Below, piece after piece: positions 1 through 6,903 of a DNA stretch of 8,705 bases. The stretch is from CAZYWA01 sp964650975 [NCBI: uncultured bacterium]. GTDB lineage: Bacteria > JADJOY01. Below the pieces are notes generated by a model. That model saw only the letters and a program-made list of their open reading frames with translations, had not been told where the DNA came from and ran no database searches. Each line of letters starts with the position of its first letter. Position 1 is the stretch's first letter. Location: the NCBI GenBank assembly GCA_964650975.1, contig CAZYWA010000340.1:1-8705 (forward strand), written 5' to 3'. Position numbers and translations under genes: made by a program.

Positions 1-94
1 AGAGCTGGTATGCCAGGCGGCCTATCTTGGGTGCGTTGGCCTCGCACAGCGCCGATCCGACGAACCCGGAGGCGCCGACCACCGCGACGCGCAT
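1..94 (-). CDS. NAD(P)-dependent epimerase/SDR, N-terminal fragment (cut by window edge)
   Basis: Partial gene. It starts with ATG at base 94 and runs off the window after 31 codons. The N-terminus reads MRVAVVGASGFVGSALCEA: a first beta strand, then the glycine-rich GxxGxxG dinucleotide-binding loop (GASGFVG, residues 7-13), then the start of a helix. This is typical of extended SDR nucleotide-sugar epimerases, dehydratases or reductases, which bind NAD(P) at this loop. The start codon overlaps the stop of the upstream cupin gene (TGATG), so the two should be translated together and probably act on the same sugar nucleotide. Oddity: after residue 19 the reading NAPKIGRLAYQL does not look like the usual amphipathic helix leading to the second beta strand. 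A frame error or assembly-edge artefact near bases 1-40 is possible. The substrate cannot be named from 31 residues. Confidence 0.7.
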   Translation of the reverse strand, partial: MRVAVVGASGFVGSALCEANAPKIGRLAYQL

Positions 95-522
95 CAAGGC
101 TCGCGGCCGGGGATCACCGCCACCGGCAGCGCCGGCGCCGCGCAGTCTCGCCACGGCTTGGTGAGCAGCGCGATCGCGGTGACGTCGGTGAGCGCGCGAA
201 ACGCATGGGGAACGCCGGCGGGGGCGCGCGTGCACCGCCCCCGGCTCATCGCGATGATTCGTTCCGCGCCGCCGGGCTCGTCCCGGGTGACCATGACGCC
301 CGTGCCCTCGACCACCAGAAAATACTCGGTGAACTCGGGATGCTGATGGTTGCCGCGGGTGTGTCCCTCGCGAAGCTGCACCAGGTTGAACTCGGCGAGG
401 CTCTCGCCGGGAACCCAGGTGAGAATGCCGCCGCGCGGATCGAGCACCGCGTCCAGCGTGAGCGAGGGTTCGAGGATTTCGAGCCGCGCACCGCCGCGGT
501 CGGCGCCGATTGGCTGCGTCAT
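94..522 (-). CDS. Sugar-nucleotide cupin, CapF C-terminal / WxcM-like (142 aa)
   Basis: Small cytosolic single-domain cupin of 142 residues, starting MTQPIGADRGG. Both cupin motifs are present. Motif 1 is G53-x5-H59-x-H61-x4-E66-x6-G73, in the segment RGNHQHPEFTEYFLVVEG. Motif 2 is G95-x5-P101-x-G103-x2-H106, with A110 where Asn is usual. H59, H61, E66 and H106 would bind the metal. The RGNHxH...TEYFLVVEG signature resembles the C-terminal cupin of capsule enzyme CapF and WxcM/FdtA-like sugar ketoisomerases, so epimerisation or isomerisation of a keto-sugar nucleotide is likely (inferred). The ATG at 522 is chosen because GGAG lies 9 nt upstream (minus strand, 535-532) and because residues further upstream in the frame are antisense to the divergent glycosyltransferase. 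It overlaps the downstream SDR gene by one base. A different sugar isomerase or a non-enzymatic cupin cannot be excluded. Confidence 0.8.
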   Translation of the reverse strand: MTQPIGADRGGARLEILEPSLTLDAVLDPRGGILTWVPGESLAEFNLVQLREGHTRGNHQHPEFTEYFLVVEGTGVMVTRDEPGGAERIIAMSRGRCTRAPAGVPHAFRALTDVTAIALLTKPWRDCAAPALPVAVIPGREP

Positions 523-642
523 CGAGAGGCGCTCCGCGGCCGTCCGACCACTCGGTCCGGTGGAGAGAAAGAAGGCGGGATGGATATTCTGCGCACCGGC
601 CTCCGGACTGTCAACGAAACGACGGGAAAACAGGCGGAATCG

Positions 643-1404
643 ATGGACGTGCCGAGCGTGGCGGAGCCGCTGGTGGCTGTCGTGATCCCCGCGTTCGACG
701 AATCCGCCACGATCGCCGAGCTGATCACCCAGATTCGCCACCACGTCCCGGGGGCGCTGGTGGTCGTGGTGGACGATTCGGCGGGCCTCGACACCGTCGA
801 CGCCGTGAGCGCGCTGGCGCTTTCCGGAGTGCGCGCGATTCATCGCGAAGGCAAAGGCGGGCGCGGCTCGGCGGTGGTGGAGGGCACTCGCGCGCTGCTC
901 CAATCCGGCTGCGACTTCGTGGTCGAGATGGACGCCGATCTCGCGCATCCGCCCGCACAGATCCCCGAGCTGGTGGCGTTCGCGCGTCGCACCGGCTGCG
1001 ACCTGGTCATCGCCAGCCGATACCTGCCCGCGAGCCGGATCGAGAACTACTCGCTGGCGCGGCGCGCGCTGTCGCGGGCGTCCAATCTCCTCGAGCGGCT
1101 GCTGCTGCGCGTGCCCGTCTCCGACTACACGATGGGCTACCGGCTCTATTCCCGCGCCGCGGCCACCATCGTCGCCGAGCACTGCGCGCAGCTCGGCAGC
1201 GGGTTCATCGTGCTGGGCGAGATCCTCGTCCAGGTGCACGGCCGCGGGCTCAAGGTGGGAGAGATCCCCACCCACTTCGTTCACCGGGTTCGGGCGCAGG
1301 GCTCGGTGGGCTTCACCGAGATTTGGCGCTCGCTCGAGTCGCTGGTGCGGATTGCGCGGTTGAGGCGCCGGCTGGCGAGCGAGGATCGCGGTCGCGCCTC
1401 ATGA
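643..1404 (+). CDS. Family 2 glycosyltransferase, dolichol/polyprenol-phosphate mannose synthase-like
   Basis: A 253-residue soluble GT-A fold glycosyltransferase. Family members transfer a hexose (often mannose from GDP-Man) to a polyprenyl phosphate at the inner face of the membrane. Visible motifs in order: PLVAVVIPAFDES (first strand, residues 9-21), VVVVDDS (40-46, nucleotide binding), EMDADLAHPP (95-104, the DxD metal site D97/D99, close to the MDADLSHPP seen in DPM1), ASRY (124-127), GYRLY (165-169) and GFIVLGEILVQVHGRG (187-202), followed by a basic end. There is no transmembrane anchor, so it is a DPM1-type single-domain enzyme of normal length. The start at 643 has AGGCGGA 4 nt upstream. 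An alternative ATG at 580 (274 aa, GAAGG upstream) would add a tail whose codons look unlike the rest of the gene. It is divergent from the cupin and convergent with the GT-C gene, their stops touching. The sugar donor is not certain. Confidence 0.87.
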   Translation: MDVPSVAEPLVAVVIPAFDESATIAELITQIRHHVPGALVVVVDDSAGLDTVDAVSALALSGVRAIHREGKGGRGSAVVEGTRALLQSGCDFVVEMDADLAHPPAQIPELVAFARRTGCDLVIASRYLPASRIENYSLARRALSRASNLLERLLLRVPVSDYTMGYRLYSRAAATIVAEHCAQLGSGFIVLGEILVQVHGRGLKVGEIPTHFVHRVRAQGSVGFTEIWRSLESLVRIARLRRRLASEDRGRAS

Positions 1405-3624
1405 CGCACTGCCTGGCTCGCTGCGCGGCGCCGGCTCGCACACACCCTCCCGGTCGGCAACCGGCTCGGTCACGATCACCGCGACACCGGTGCGCGTCGA
1501 TCGAGCGCCGCGATCGCTCCATTCGCCGCTCAAGCGCTCGGCCGTCTGCATGGCCGCGGCGAAGCGCCGGCGCGCTTCGTCCACCGCCCGGTCGTCGTTC
1601 AGCGCCACGGTCAGATCCTCCGGCAGATAGGCCGTCACACAGGTTCCGTCGATCGAGACGTTGCGGGGCTCGAATCCCGCGGGCTTCGCGTCGTGGTCGA
1701 GATCGGCGGCGGTGATGCGGGCGGGCGACCCAGACGGAGAGCTCGCGAGTCGGGCCACGGCCATCCGCACCTCCTCCCAGCAAACCCTCGGCCGCTCCTC
1801 GGGCCTGGACATGCCCCAGGCCTGCACGAGAGCGAAGAGCTTCACTCCGTGCGAGAGCAGCACCAGGAGCAGCCCCAGCATCAGCCGCCGGCTCGGACGC
1901 AGCGCTGGCCAGACGAAGGCGACCGCCAGAAGCAGATAGAGCGGCAGCGCGACGAACCACCCTCCAGGCAGCCGGCTGAGTGCATAGGGCAACGAGGGAT
2001 AGACCGAGAATCGCACGCGATGCTCGTGGAAGGTGGCGAGCGGATTGAGGTGGCCGAGCGGGTTTGGCGGGCTCGAGCCATCGATCGCCACGCGATCGGG
2101 ATCGAGCATGCGCAGCGACAGCGAATGCCCCTCCGCGGTCGAGATCGTGCCGGGCAGCTCGGGCACCAGATCCGGCAGGAACCGGTGGTCGAGGATCAGC
2201 GCCCGCGCGCGGTAATGGGCGGCGATGCGCCGGATCGTCGCCAGATCGCCCCACGGGAACGGCACGGTCGGGCGGTCGAACAGGAAGTGCGGCGACCAGA
2301 ACGGCAGCGTCATCAGCACGTCGCCGGGAGCGGTCTCGTGCTGCAGAACCCGGCCGATCGTCACCAGTTCCTCGTAGGGGCCACGTTCCTCCGCGTCCTT
2401 GATCTCGACCGCGCCCCGCAGCGCCATGGTCGCGGCATCGGTGAGCAGCACGAACGCGACCACGCGGCGCGGGCTCAGGCGCCTCACGCGGCGATGCACG
2501 CGATCGAGCCCGATCCACGCCAGCGACACGATCGGCGCCAGTGCCGGAAAGAGATAACGGTCCTCGGCCAGCAGCACCACCACGAACATCGCGACGTGAA
2601 GCGCGGCATGGGCGACGGGCAGCATGCGCCGGCGGCTGCGTCGCACCGCCGCGAGCCCCACGAACGCGAACGGCACCAGGAGCCAGCCCAGGAGCTCGGG
2701 AAGGCCGGGATAGAAGCCGTTGTCCGAGTAGCGCCCCGCCAGCAGCACCCGAACGGTGGTCGGAAACGGTGGATGCACCGCCGTGTCCGGCGCGTCGTCG
2801 GGGCGAAACGGACCTCCCGCCAGCGGCTCCAGCATGTGCTGCAGGCTGATCACCTTCTCGGGCGGCTCGACCAGCCACCGCCCGACGTCTTCCGAATGAA
2901 TGGGAGTCCCGAACACCCGCCAGTTCCGCACTCCGTACGGCGCCAGCACCAGCAACGCCATGACGGGGAAGAGCCAGGCGCGGCGGTCGCGAAGTGTCGC
3001 GCGATCGAAGACCACGGCCCATCCGAGCCAGGCCGCGATCCACACCACGCCGTCCGACTTGAGCAGCGTCGCGACCCCGCACAAGAGCCCCGCGCGAACC
3101 CAGCGCCGGCCCAGGAGCGCGCTCGGCACCAGCGAGAGCAGCACCCAGCGCAGCCAGTCCGGCTGTCCCGGATCCTCGAACCCGGCGAAGTACGCGACCC
3201 GCGGCAAGAGCGGCACGAGCCACGCGGTCGCGTAGGCCACGCGCCGCCCGAACGGCTTGAGCGCCCCCAGGTAGAGCGCCAGCGGCAAGAGCAGCATCAC
3301 CGCGAGGTGCGGAACCGCGATGGTCTTCCAGTCCTCGCCGAAGAGCAGGTAGGACGGCACCAGCAGCCACGCCTGCAGATTCGCCCGGTGGGCTCCCGGG
3401 TGGGGGAGCTCCATCGGCTGCGGATCGGCGAAGTGGTAGCCGCGCAGGTGGGTCTCGGTGAGGTGGCCGGTGCGGGCCAGGCTGCGCGCGACGCCCGCGT
3501 ACTCGTAGGCGTCCGCGTCGACCGGTGGATTGGTCGCCACGTGCAGCGCGTCGAACGCGACCAGCGCCAGGGAGAGCAGCGCGAGGCGGCCCAGGTCGCG
3601 CCTCACGCGAGCGGTCGCCGGCAC
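1399..3624 (-). CDS. Integral membrane GT-C (GT39/ArnT-like) glycosyltransferase, 741 aa
   Basis: A large polytopic membrane protein with the general plan of GT-C transferases, which move a sugar from a polyprenyl-phosphate donor to a periplasmic acceptor. An N-terminal helix (about 12-28) is followed by the first outer loop with an acidic motif, PPVDADAYEYAGVARSL (33-49), matching the catalytic-loop acidic residues of PMT/ArnT/GT39 proteins. Many further hydrophobic segments follow (about 84-95, 103-122, 128-145, 157-171, 190-206, 217-232, 307-327, 336-352, 356-371). Family-like signatures are RNWRVFGTP (233-241) and AEDRYLFPALAP (353-364). After a soluble stretch (about 410-550) come two more helices (about 555-600), then a soluble tail of about 140 residues I do not recognise. 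The start is GTG at 3624. No clear Shine-Dalgarno precedes it, and a GTG at 3606 is an alternative. An in-frame stop lies at 3681-3679. Donor and acceptor are unknown; the nearby polyprenol-P transferase is the natural donor maker. Confidence 0.82.
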   Translation of the reverse strand: MPATARVRRDLGRLALLSLALVAFDALHVATNPPVDADAYEYAGVARSLARTGHLTETHLRGYHFADPQPMELPHPGAHRANLQAWLLVPSYLLFGEDWKTIAVPHLAVMLLLPLALYLGALKPFGRRVAYATAWLVPLLPRVAYFAGFEDPGQPDWLRWVLLSLVPSALLGRRWVRAGLLCGVATLLKSDGVVWIAAWLGWAVVFDRATLRDRRAWLFPVMALLVLAPYGVRNWRVFGTPIHSEDVGRWLVEPPEKVISLQHMLEPLAGGPFRPDDAPDTAVHPPFPTTVRVLLAGRYSDNGFYPGLPELLGWLLVPFAFVGLAAVRRSRRRMLPVAHAALHVAMFVVVLLAEDRYLFPALAPIVSLAWIGLDRVHRRVRRLSPRRVVAFVLLTDAATMALRGAVEIKDAEERGPYEELVTIGRVLQHETAPGDVLMTLPFWSPHFLFDRPTVPFPWGDLATIRRIAAHYRARALILDHRFLPDLVPELPGTISTAEGHSLSLRMLDPDRVAIDGSSPPNPLGHLNPLATFHEHRVRFSVYPSLPYALSRLPGGWFVALPLYLLLAVAFVWPALRPSRRLMLGLLLVLLSHGVKLFALVQAWGMSRPEERPRVCWEEVRMAVARLASSPSGSPARITAADLDHDAKPAGFEPRNVSIDGTCVTAYLPEDLTVALNDDRAVDEARRRFAAAMQTAERLSGEWSDRGARSTRTGVAVIVTEPVADREGVCEPAPRSEPGSAS

Positions 3625-3746
3625 CAGCGCCAGCGCCGAGATCAGCCGATCGATCGAGCCGATGAGCGCCCTCCCGGCTCACCGGCGTGGGGCGATTCGA
3701 TCGAACCGCAACGCACGCCTGGAGTCCGTCCGGGCCGTATCGTAGC

Positions 3747-3765
3747 AGGGGCCCTCGGGGCCCCT
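3747..3765. repeat. Perfect inverted repeat upstream of the radical SAM promoter
   Basis: AGGGGCCC (3747-3754), loop TCG, GGGCCCCT (3758-3765): 8-bp arms with no mismatch. It lies 12 bp upstream of the TTGACA box, between two divergent genes. No T-tract follows on either strand, so an operator or protein-binding site is more likely than a terminator. Its role is inferred only from position. Confidence 0.5.
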
Positions 3766-3777
3766 CGCGCGAGTGCC

Positions 3778-3807
3778 TTGACACCCCGACGGACCGGGCT
3801 CGACAAT
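3778..3807 (+). promoter_or_regulatory. Sigma70-type promoter for the radical SAM operon
   Basis: The -35 box is a perfect TTGACA (3778-3783). An 18-nt spacer leads to GACAAT (3802-3807), which matches TATAAT at four of six positions. The predicted transcript start near 3814 gives a leader of about 29 nt to the ATG at 3843, with GGGA (3834-3837) as a weak ribosome site. A perfect -35 is notable in such GC-rich DNA. The inverted repeat 12 bp upstream could bind a regulator. Confidence 0.6.
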
Positions 3808-3842
3808 GAGGTCACCTCCCCTTCCCCGTTTGCGGGAAATTC

Positions 3843-5384
3843 ATGTCGGATCGATCGATTGGCGCCGCGGGCGGGCCTGCCCTCGGCAGCCCGGAGTCCG
3901 GCACGCTTCGCGTGCTGTTGCTCGAACCACCGCTCCAGCTCCACGGCCAGCGCGACGTCGGCTTCAAGGAGATCCTTCCGCACATCGGGATCGGCTACAT
4001 CGCGGCCGTGCTGCGGAACGTCGGCCACCAGGTCCAGGTGATCGACTCTCCGGCAGAGGAGCTGAGCCTCGCCGACGTGTGCGCCCGCTTCGACGCATTC
4101 CGTCCCCAGTTCGTGGGCTTCAGCTCGACCACCTACCAGATCCACGAGGTCGACGACACCGCCAAGGCCTTCAAGCGGATCGACCCGAGCGTCGCGATCT
4201 CGGTGGGCGGCTCGCACGCGAGCGCCGTGCCCAAGGAAACCCTGGAGGCATTCTCGTCTCTCGACTATGCGGTGTTCGGCGAGGGCGAGGAGACGGCGGT
4301 CGAGCTGATGGCGCGGATTGCCCGCGGCGAGTCGCCGGAGGGCATCCTGGGTCTCGCGTATCGGCGCGGCCAGGACGTGGTGGTCGAGGGCCCGCGGCCG
4401 CGCATCCGCAACCTGGACGCGCTGCCTTATCCCGCGTTCGACCTCTTCCCCGTAGAGCGCTACCGCGGCTTCTACACGCTCTTCAGCCGCCGCTACCGGC
4501 CGCTGACGCTGTGTACGACACGCGGTTGTCCATATCAGTGCAATTTTTGCTACAAATCCACGGGAGACTGGTTCTACACGCGCTCGCCGGAAAGCGTTCT
4601 CGGCGAAGCCCTGCGCGACATCGAAGAGCTGGGCGCCACCCAGCTGGTGTTCACCGACGAGGTGTTCACGATGAAGCGCAGCCACGTCGAGAAGGTGCTG
4701 CACGCGCTGGTGAGCGCGCGCATCGCCGAGCGCGCGCCGTGGATCTGTCAGACTCGCGTCGACCGCGTCGATCCGGATCTCCTGGCGCTCATGAAGCGCG
4801 CCGGCTGCGCGGTGATCAGCTACGGCATCGAGGCCGGCAACCAGGACGTGCTGGAGCGCATCGCCAAGGGCATCACGCTCGAGAAGGCGCGCGCCGCGAT
4901 CGGCTGGACACGCGCCGCCGGCATCAGCCCCGACACCAACTTCATCATCGGCAACGCCTACGAGACCCCCGAGACGATCCGCCAGACCATCGACTTCGCC
5001 GTCGACCTCAATCCGGACACCGCGAGCTTCGCGATCCTCTCGCCGTTCCCTGGGACCGAGGTCGCCGAGATGGCCGAGAAGGGCGAGGGCGGGCTCAAGC
5101 TCCTGAGCCGAGACTGGCGCCATTACGGCAAGCAGATCGGCTCGGCGCTCGAGCTGGAATCGGTGCCGCGCGTCGAGCTCGAGCGCTTCCATCGCCTGGC
5201 CTACCGGCGCTTCTACCTGCGGTGGCGCAAGCTCTGGCACGTGTTCCGGGTGGTGAACGTGTGGAACGTTCCCGTGTACCTGCTCCACAACCTCCGCTCC
5301 GCCATCAAGAACCGCGGCTCGAACGGCGGGCGAGGCATGTGGGGACGCGAGCGCGCTCCGCAGCCGCGGCTCGCGAGCGCCTAG
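3843..5384 (+). CDS. B12-binding-type radical SAM enzyme, first of tandem pair (513 aa)
   Basis: A cytosolic radical SAM enzyme of the cobalamin-binding (BchE / P-methylase / hopanoid-modifying) architecture. A disordered N-terminus (1-21) precedes a Rossmann-like B12-binding domain (about 22-165: TLRVLLLEPP, IGIGYIAAVLRNVGHQV, VGFSS, VGGSHAS at 121-127, FGEGEE). The linker is LDALPYPAFDLFP (191-203). The radical SAM TIM barrel (about 222-420) has the cluster motif C229-x3-C233-x2-C236 (TRGCPYQCNFCYK), LVFTDEVF (268-275), ISYGIEAGNQDVLERI (325-340) and NFIIGNAYET (366-375). A C-terminal helical part (445-490, including RRFYLRWRK) resembles other family members. The classical DxHxxG cobalamin motif is not evident, as in many of this group, so B12 use is inferred. 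Length is normal. It reads from the promoter at 3778-3807 and is followed after 61 bp by a related gene. Codons over the cluster motif are strikingly AT-ending. The substrate is unknown; methylation, cyclisation or C-C coupling are all possible. Confidence 0.9.
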   Translation: MSDRSIGAAGGPALGSPESGTLRVLLLEPPLQLHGQRDVGFKEILPHIGIGYIAAVLRNVGHQVQVIDSPAEELSLADVCARFDAFRPQFVGFSSTTYQIHEVDDTAKAFKRIDPSVAISVGGSHASAVPKETLEAFSSLDYAVFGEGEETAVELMARIARGESPEGILGLAYRRGQDVVVEGPRPRIRNLDALPYPAFDLFPVERYRGFYTLFSRRYRPLTLCTTRGCPYQCNFCYKSTGDWFYTRSPESVLGEALRDIEELGATQLVFTDEVFTMKRSHVEKVLHALVSARIAERAPWICQTRVDRVDPDLLALMKRAGCAVISYGIEAGNQDVLERIAKGITLEKARAAIGWTRAAGISPDTNFIIGNAYETPETIRQTIDFAVDLNPDTASFAILSPFPGTEVAEMAEKGEGGLKLLSRDWRHYGKQIGSALELESVPRVELERFHRLAYRRFYLRWRKLWHVFRVVNVWNVPVYLLHNLRSAIKNRGSNGGRGMWGRERAPQPRLASA

Positions 5385-5390
5385 CCGGCC

Positions 5391-5406
5391 CTTCGCCGAG
5401 GCGAAG
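5391..5406. repeat. Short intergenic hairpin between the two radical SAM genes
   Basis: CTTCGCC (5391-5397) and GGCGAAG (5400-5406) are perfect inverted arms. As RNA this is a 6-bp stem with a CGAG tetraloop, 6 nt after the stop of the first radical SAM gene. No U-tract follows, so it is more likely an mRNA-stabilising or processing hairpin within an operon than a terminator. The role is inferred. Confidence 0.4.
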
Positions 5407-5445
5407 TGTGCCCGCGGGCGGCGATCCCGTGACTCCGAGGCTCCC

Positions 5446-6882
5446 ATGACTCGTCCCTACCGGGTGATGCTGGTCTACCCGCGGACGCGGTCGATCACGG
5501 TGAACCCGCCGCTCGGCATCGCGTACCTGGCGGCGTCGCTCCGCAAGCTTCCGGGGGTCGAGGTCGCGATTCACGATTGCGAGAAGCGGCGCGAGCCGCC
5601 CGCGCGCTCGGCCGAGCACATCGCGGCCTGGCAACCGGATCTGGTGGGGATCTCACTCTCGACGCCCACCTACCTCGCGGGACGCGAACTCATCCGCCAC
5701 ATCCAGGCGCTGCCCAATCCGCCTGCGGTGGCGGTCGGCGGGCCACACGTTTCCGCGATGCCCGAGGCAAGCGTCCAGAACCTCGGCGCTCACTTCGGAT
5801 TCATCGGCGAATCCGAGCTGACCTTCCCATCGCTGGTCGAGAGGCTACGCGACGCCGACGTGCGCAGCTTGCCACCAGGCGCCCGCTCCCCCGTCGATCT
5901 CTCCGACATACCGGGTGTGGCGTACCGAAACGGCGGGCCCGGGCTCTCGCGTCAGGCGCGCGGTCCCTGGAACCAGAACCTCGACGACCTGCCGTGGCCG
6001 GCGTTCGATCTCATGGGACTCGACGAATACCCGCCCCATCCCCACCAGCTGCTCTACCGCAGCTTCCCGATCGCACCGATCATGACCGCCAGGGGCTGTC
6101 CGTACGAGTGTACGTTCTGCGCCAGCCCCGAGCTCACCGGTCGCACCATGCGCTACCGCTCGCCGGTGAGCGTCGTCGACGAGATGGAGTACCACCACGA
6201 GAAGTTCGGGGTGCGCGAGTTCCACATCGAGGACGACGTCTTCAACATCATGCGCTCGCACGTCGAGGGCGTGTGCGAGGAGATCCTGAAGCGCGGGCTC
6301 GACATCCAGTGGAAATGCCCCAACGGCGTGCGCATCGACCGGCTCGACGTCGAGCTGGTGCGGCTCATGAAGCGCTCGGGCTGCTACCAGCTGTCGCTGG
6401 GCATCGAGACCGGCGACGAGGCGGTCCTCGAGCGGATCAAGAAGAAGTTCACGCTGGCGCGGAACGAGGGTGTGGTCGACGCATTGCGACGCGAGGGAAT
6501 CGAGGTGCTGGGACTCTTCATCCTCGGCTTCCCGGGCGAGTCGCGCGACTCGGTGCGACGCACCATCGACTACTCGCTCGCCAAGCCGTTCAACCTCGCG
6601 CACTTCTCGGTGTTCTCGTACCTGCCGGGAAGCGCCGAGGCGCAGCGCTACTTCCAGGGACGCTCGGACGAAGACGTGATCGAGGAAGTGGCGCGCGACG
6701 CGTGCTACTACACGCCGGTCGGGAACGGCGTCATGAGCGGGGGCGAGCTCAAGTCGCTGCAGCGCTGGGCGGTGCTCAAGTTCTACCTGCGGCCCCGCCA
6801 GCTGCTGTTCTTCCTGCGGCGGCTCAGGCCGCGGCAGATCGCGTCGACCGCGAACATCCTGGTGAAGTACCTCTACGGCTGA
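5446..6882 (+). CDS. B12-binding-type radical SAM enzyme, second of tandem pair (478 aa)
   Basis: Same architecture as the preceding gene but clearly diverged from it. The B12-binding-like domain is at about 5-135: YRVMLVYPRTRS, PPLGIAYLAASLRKLPGVEV, PDLVGISLSTPTY, VAVGGPHVSAMPE at 96-107, GFIGESELTFPSL. The linker is LDDLPWPAFDLMGLDEYPPHP. The radical SAM barrel follows (about 210-410), with cluster motif C218-x3-C222-x2-C225 (TARGCPYECTFCAS), EFHIEDDVF (258-266), LSLGIETGDEAVLERI (316-331) and LGLFILGFPGES (355-366). The C-terminus has LKFYLRPRQLLFFLRRL (444-460), shared with many polysaccharide and lipid-linked members of this family. The ATG at 5446 is preceded by GAGG. Length is normal and all three cluster cysteines are present. 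With 61 bp separating it from the first gene and only a weak hairpin between, the two are probably co-transcribed and may act in sequence on one substrate. The product cannot be named. Confidence 0.9.
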   Translation: MTRPYRVMLVYPRTRSITVNPPLGIAYLAASLRKLPGVEVAIHDCEKRREPPARSAEHIAAWQPDLVGISLSTPTYLAGRELIRHIQALPNPPAVAVGGPHVSAMPEASVQNLGAHFGFIGESELTFPSLVERLRDADVRSLPPGARSPVDLSDIPGVAYRNGGPGLSRQARGPWNQNLDDLPWPAFDLMGLDEYPPHPHQLLYRSFPIAPIMTARGCPYECTFCASPELTGRTMRYRSPVSVVDEMEYHHEKFGVREFHIEDDVFNIMRSHVEGVCEEILKRGLDIQWKCPNGVRIDRLDVELVRLMKRSGCYQLSLGIETGDEAVLERIKKKFTLARNEGVVDALRREGIEVLGLFILGFPGESRDSVRRTIDYSLAKPFNLAHFSVFSYLPGSAEAQRYFQGRSDEDVIEEVARDACYYTPVGNGVMSGGELKSLQRWAVLKFYLRPRQLLFFLRRLRPRQIASTANILVKYLYG

Positions 6883-6897
6883 GCCGCGATCGGCGGC
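6883..6897. terminator. Possible bidirectional terminator between convergent genes
   Basis: GCCGC (6883-6887), loop GATCG, GCGGC (6893-6897), in the 21-bp gap between the stops of the second radical SAM gene and the convergent EF-hand gene. The stem is only 5 bp and no T-tract follows, so it rests on position and symmetry and is weak. Confidence 0.25.
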
Positions 6898-6903
6898 CCT
6901 GCG

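Noticed and set aside
10-642. Long N-terminal extension of the family 2 glycosyltransferase frame
   Set aside because: This part is antisense to the cupin and SDR genes, is Arg-rich, and lies before the first conserved GT2 strand.
3739-3744. TACGAT -10-like box on the minus strand for the membrane glycosyltransferase
   Set aside because: No acceptable -35 hexamer lies 16-18 bp upstream on that strand, so I do not list it as a promoter.
1313-3784. 823-codon minus-strand frame overlapping the membrane glycosyltransferase in another phase
   Set aside because: Its product is Arg/Ala/Gly-rich without motifs; the 741-aa frame on the same strand is the real gene.
1693-4041. Very long plus-strand open frame (782 codons) antisense to the membrane glycosyltransferase
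   Set aside because: The translation is rich in R, H, Q and E with no domain pattern, while the minus frame shows clear membrane helices and GT-C motifs. It is a GC-rich shadow.
3642-5447. 601-codon minus-strand frame opposite the first radical SAM gene
   Set aside because: It is antisense to an unambiguous radical SAM enzyme and has no recognisable motif.
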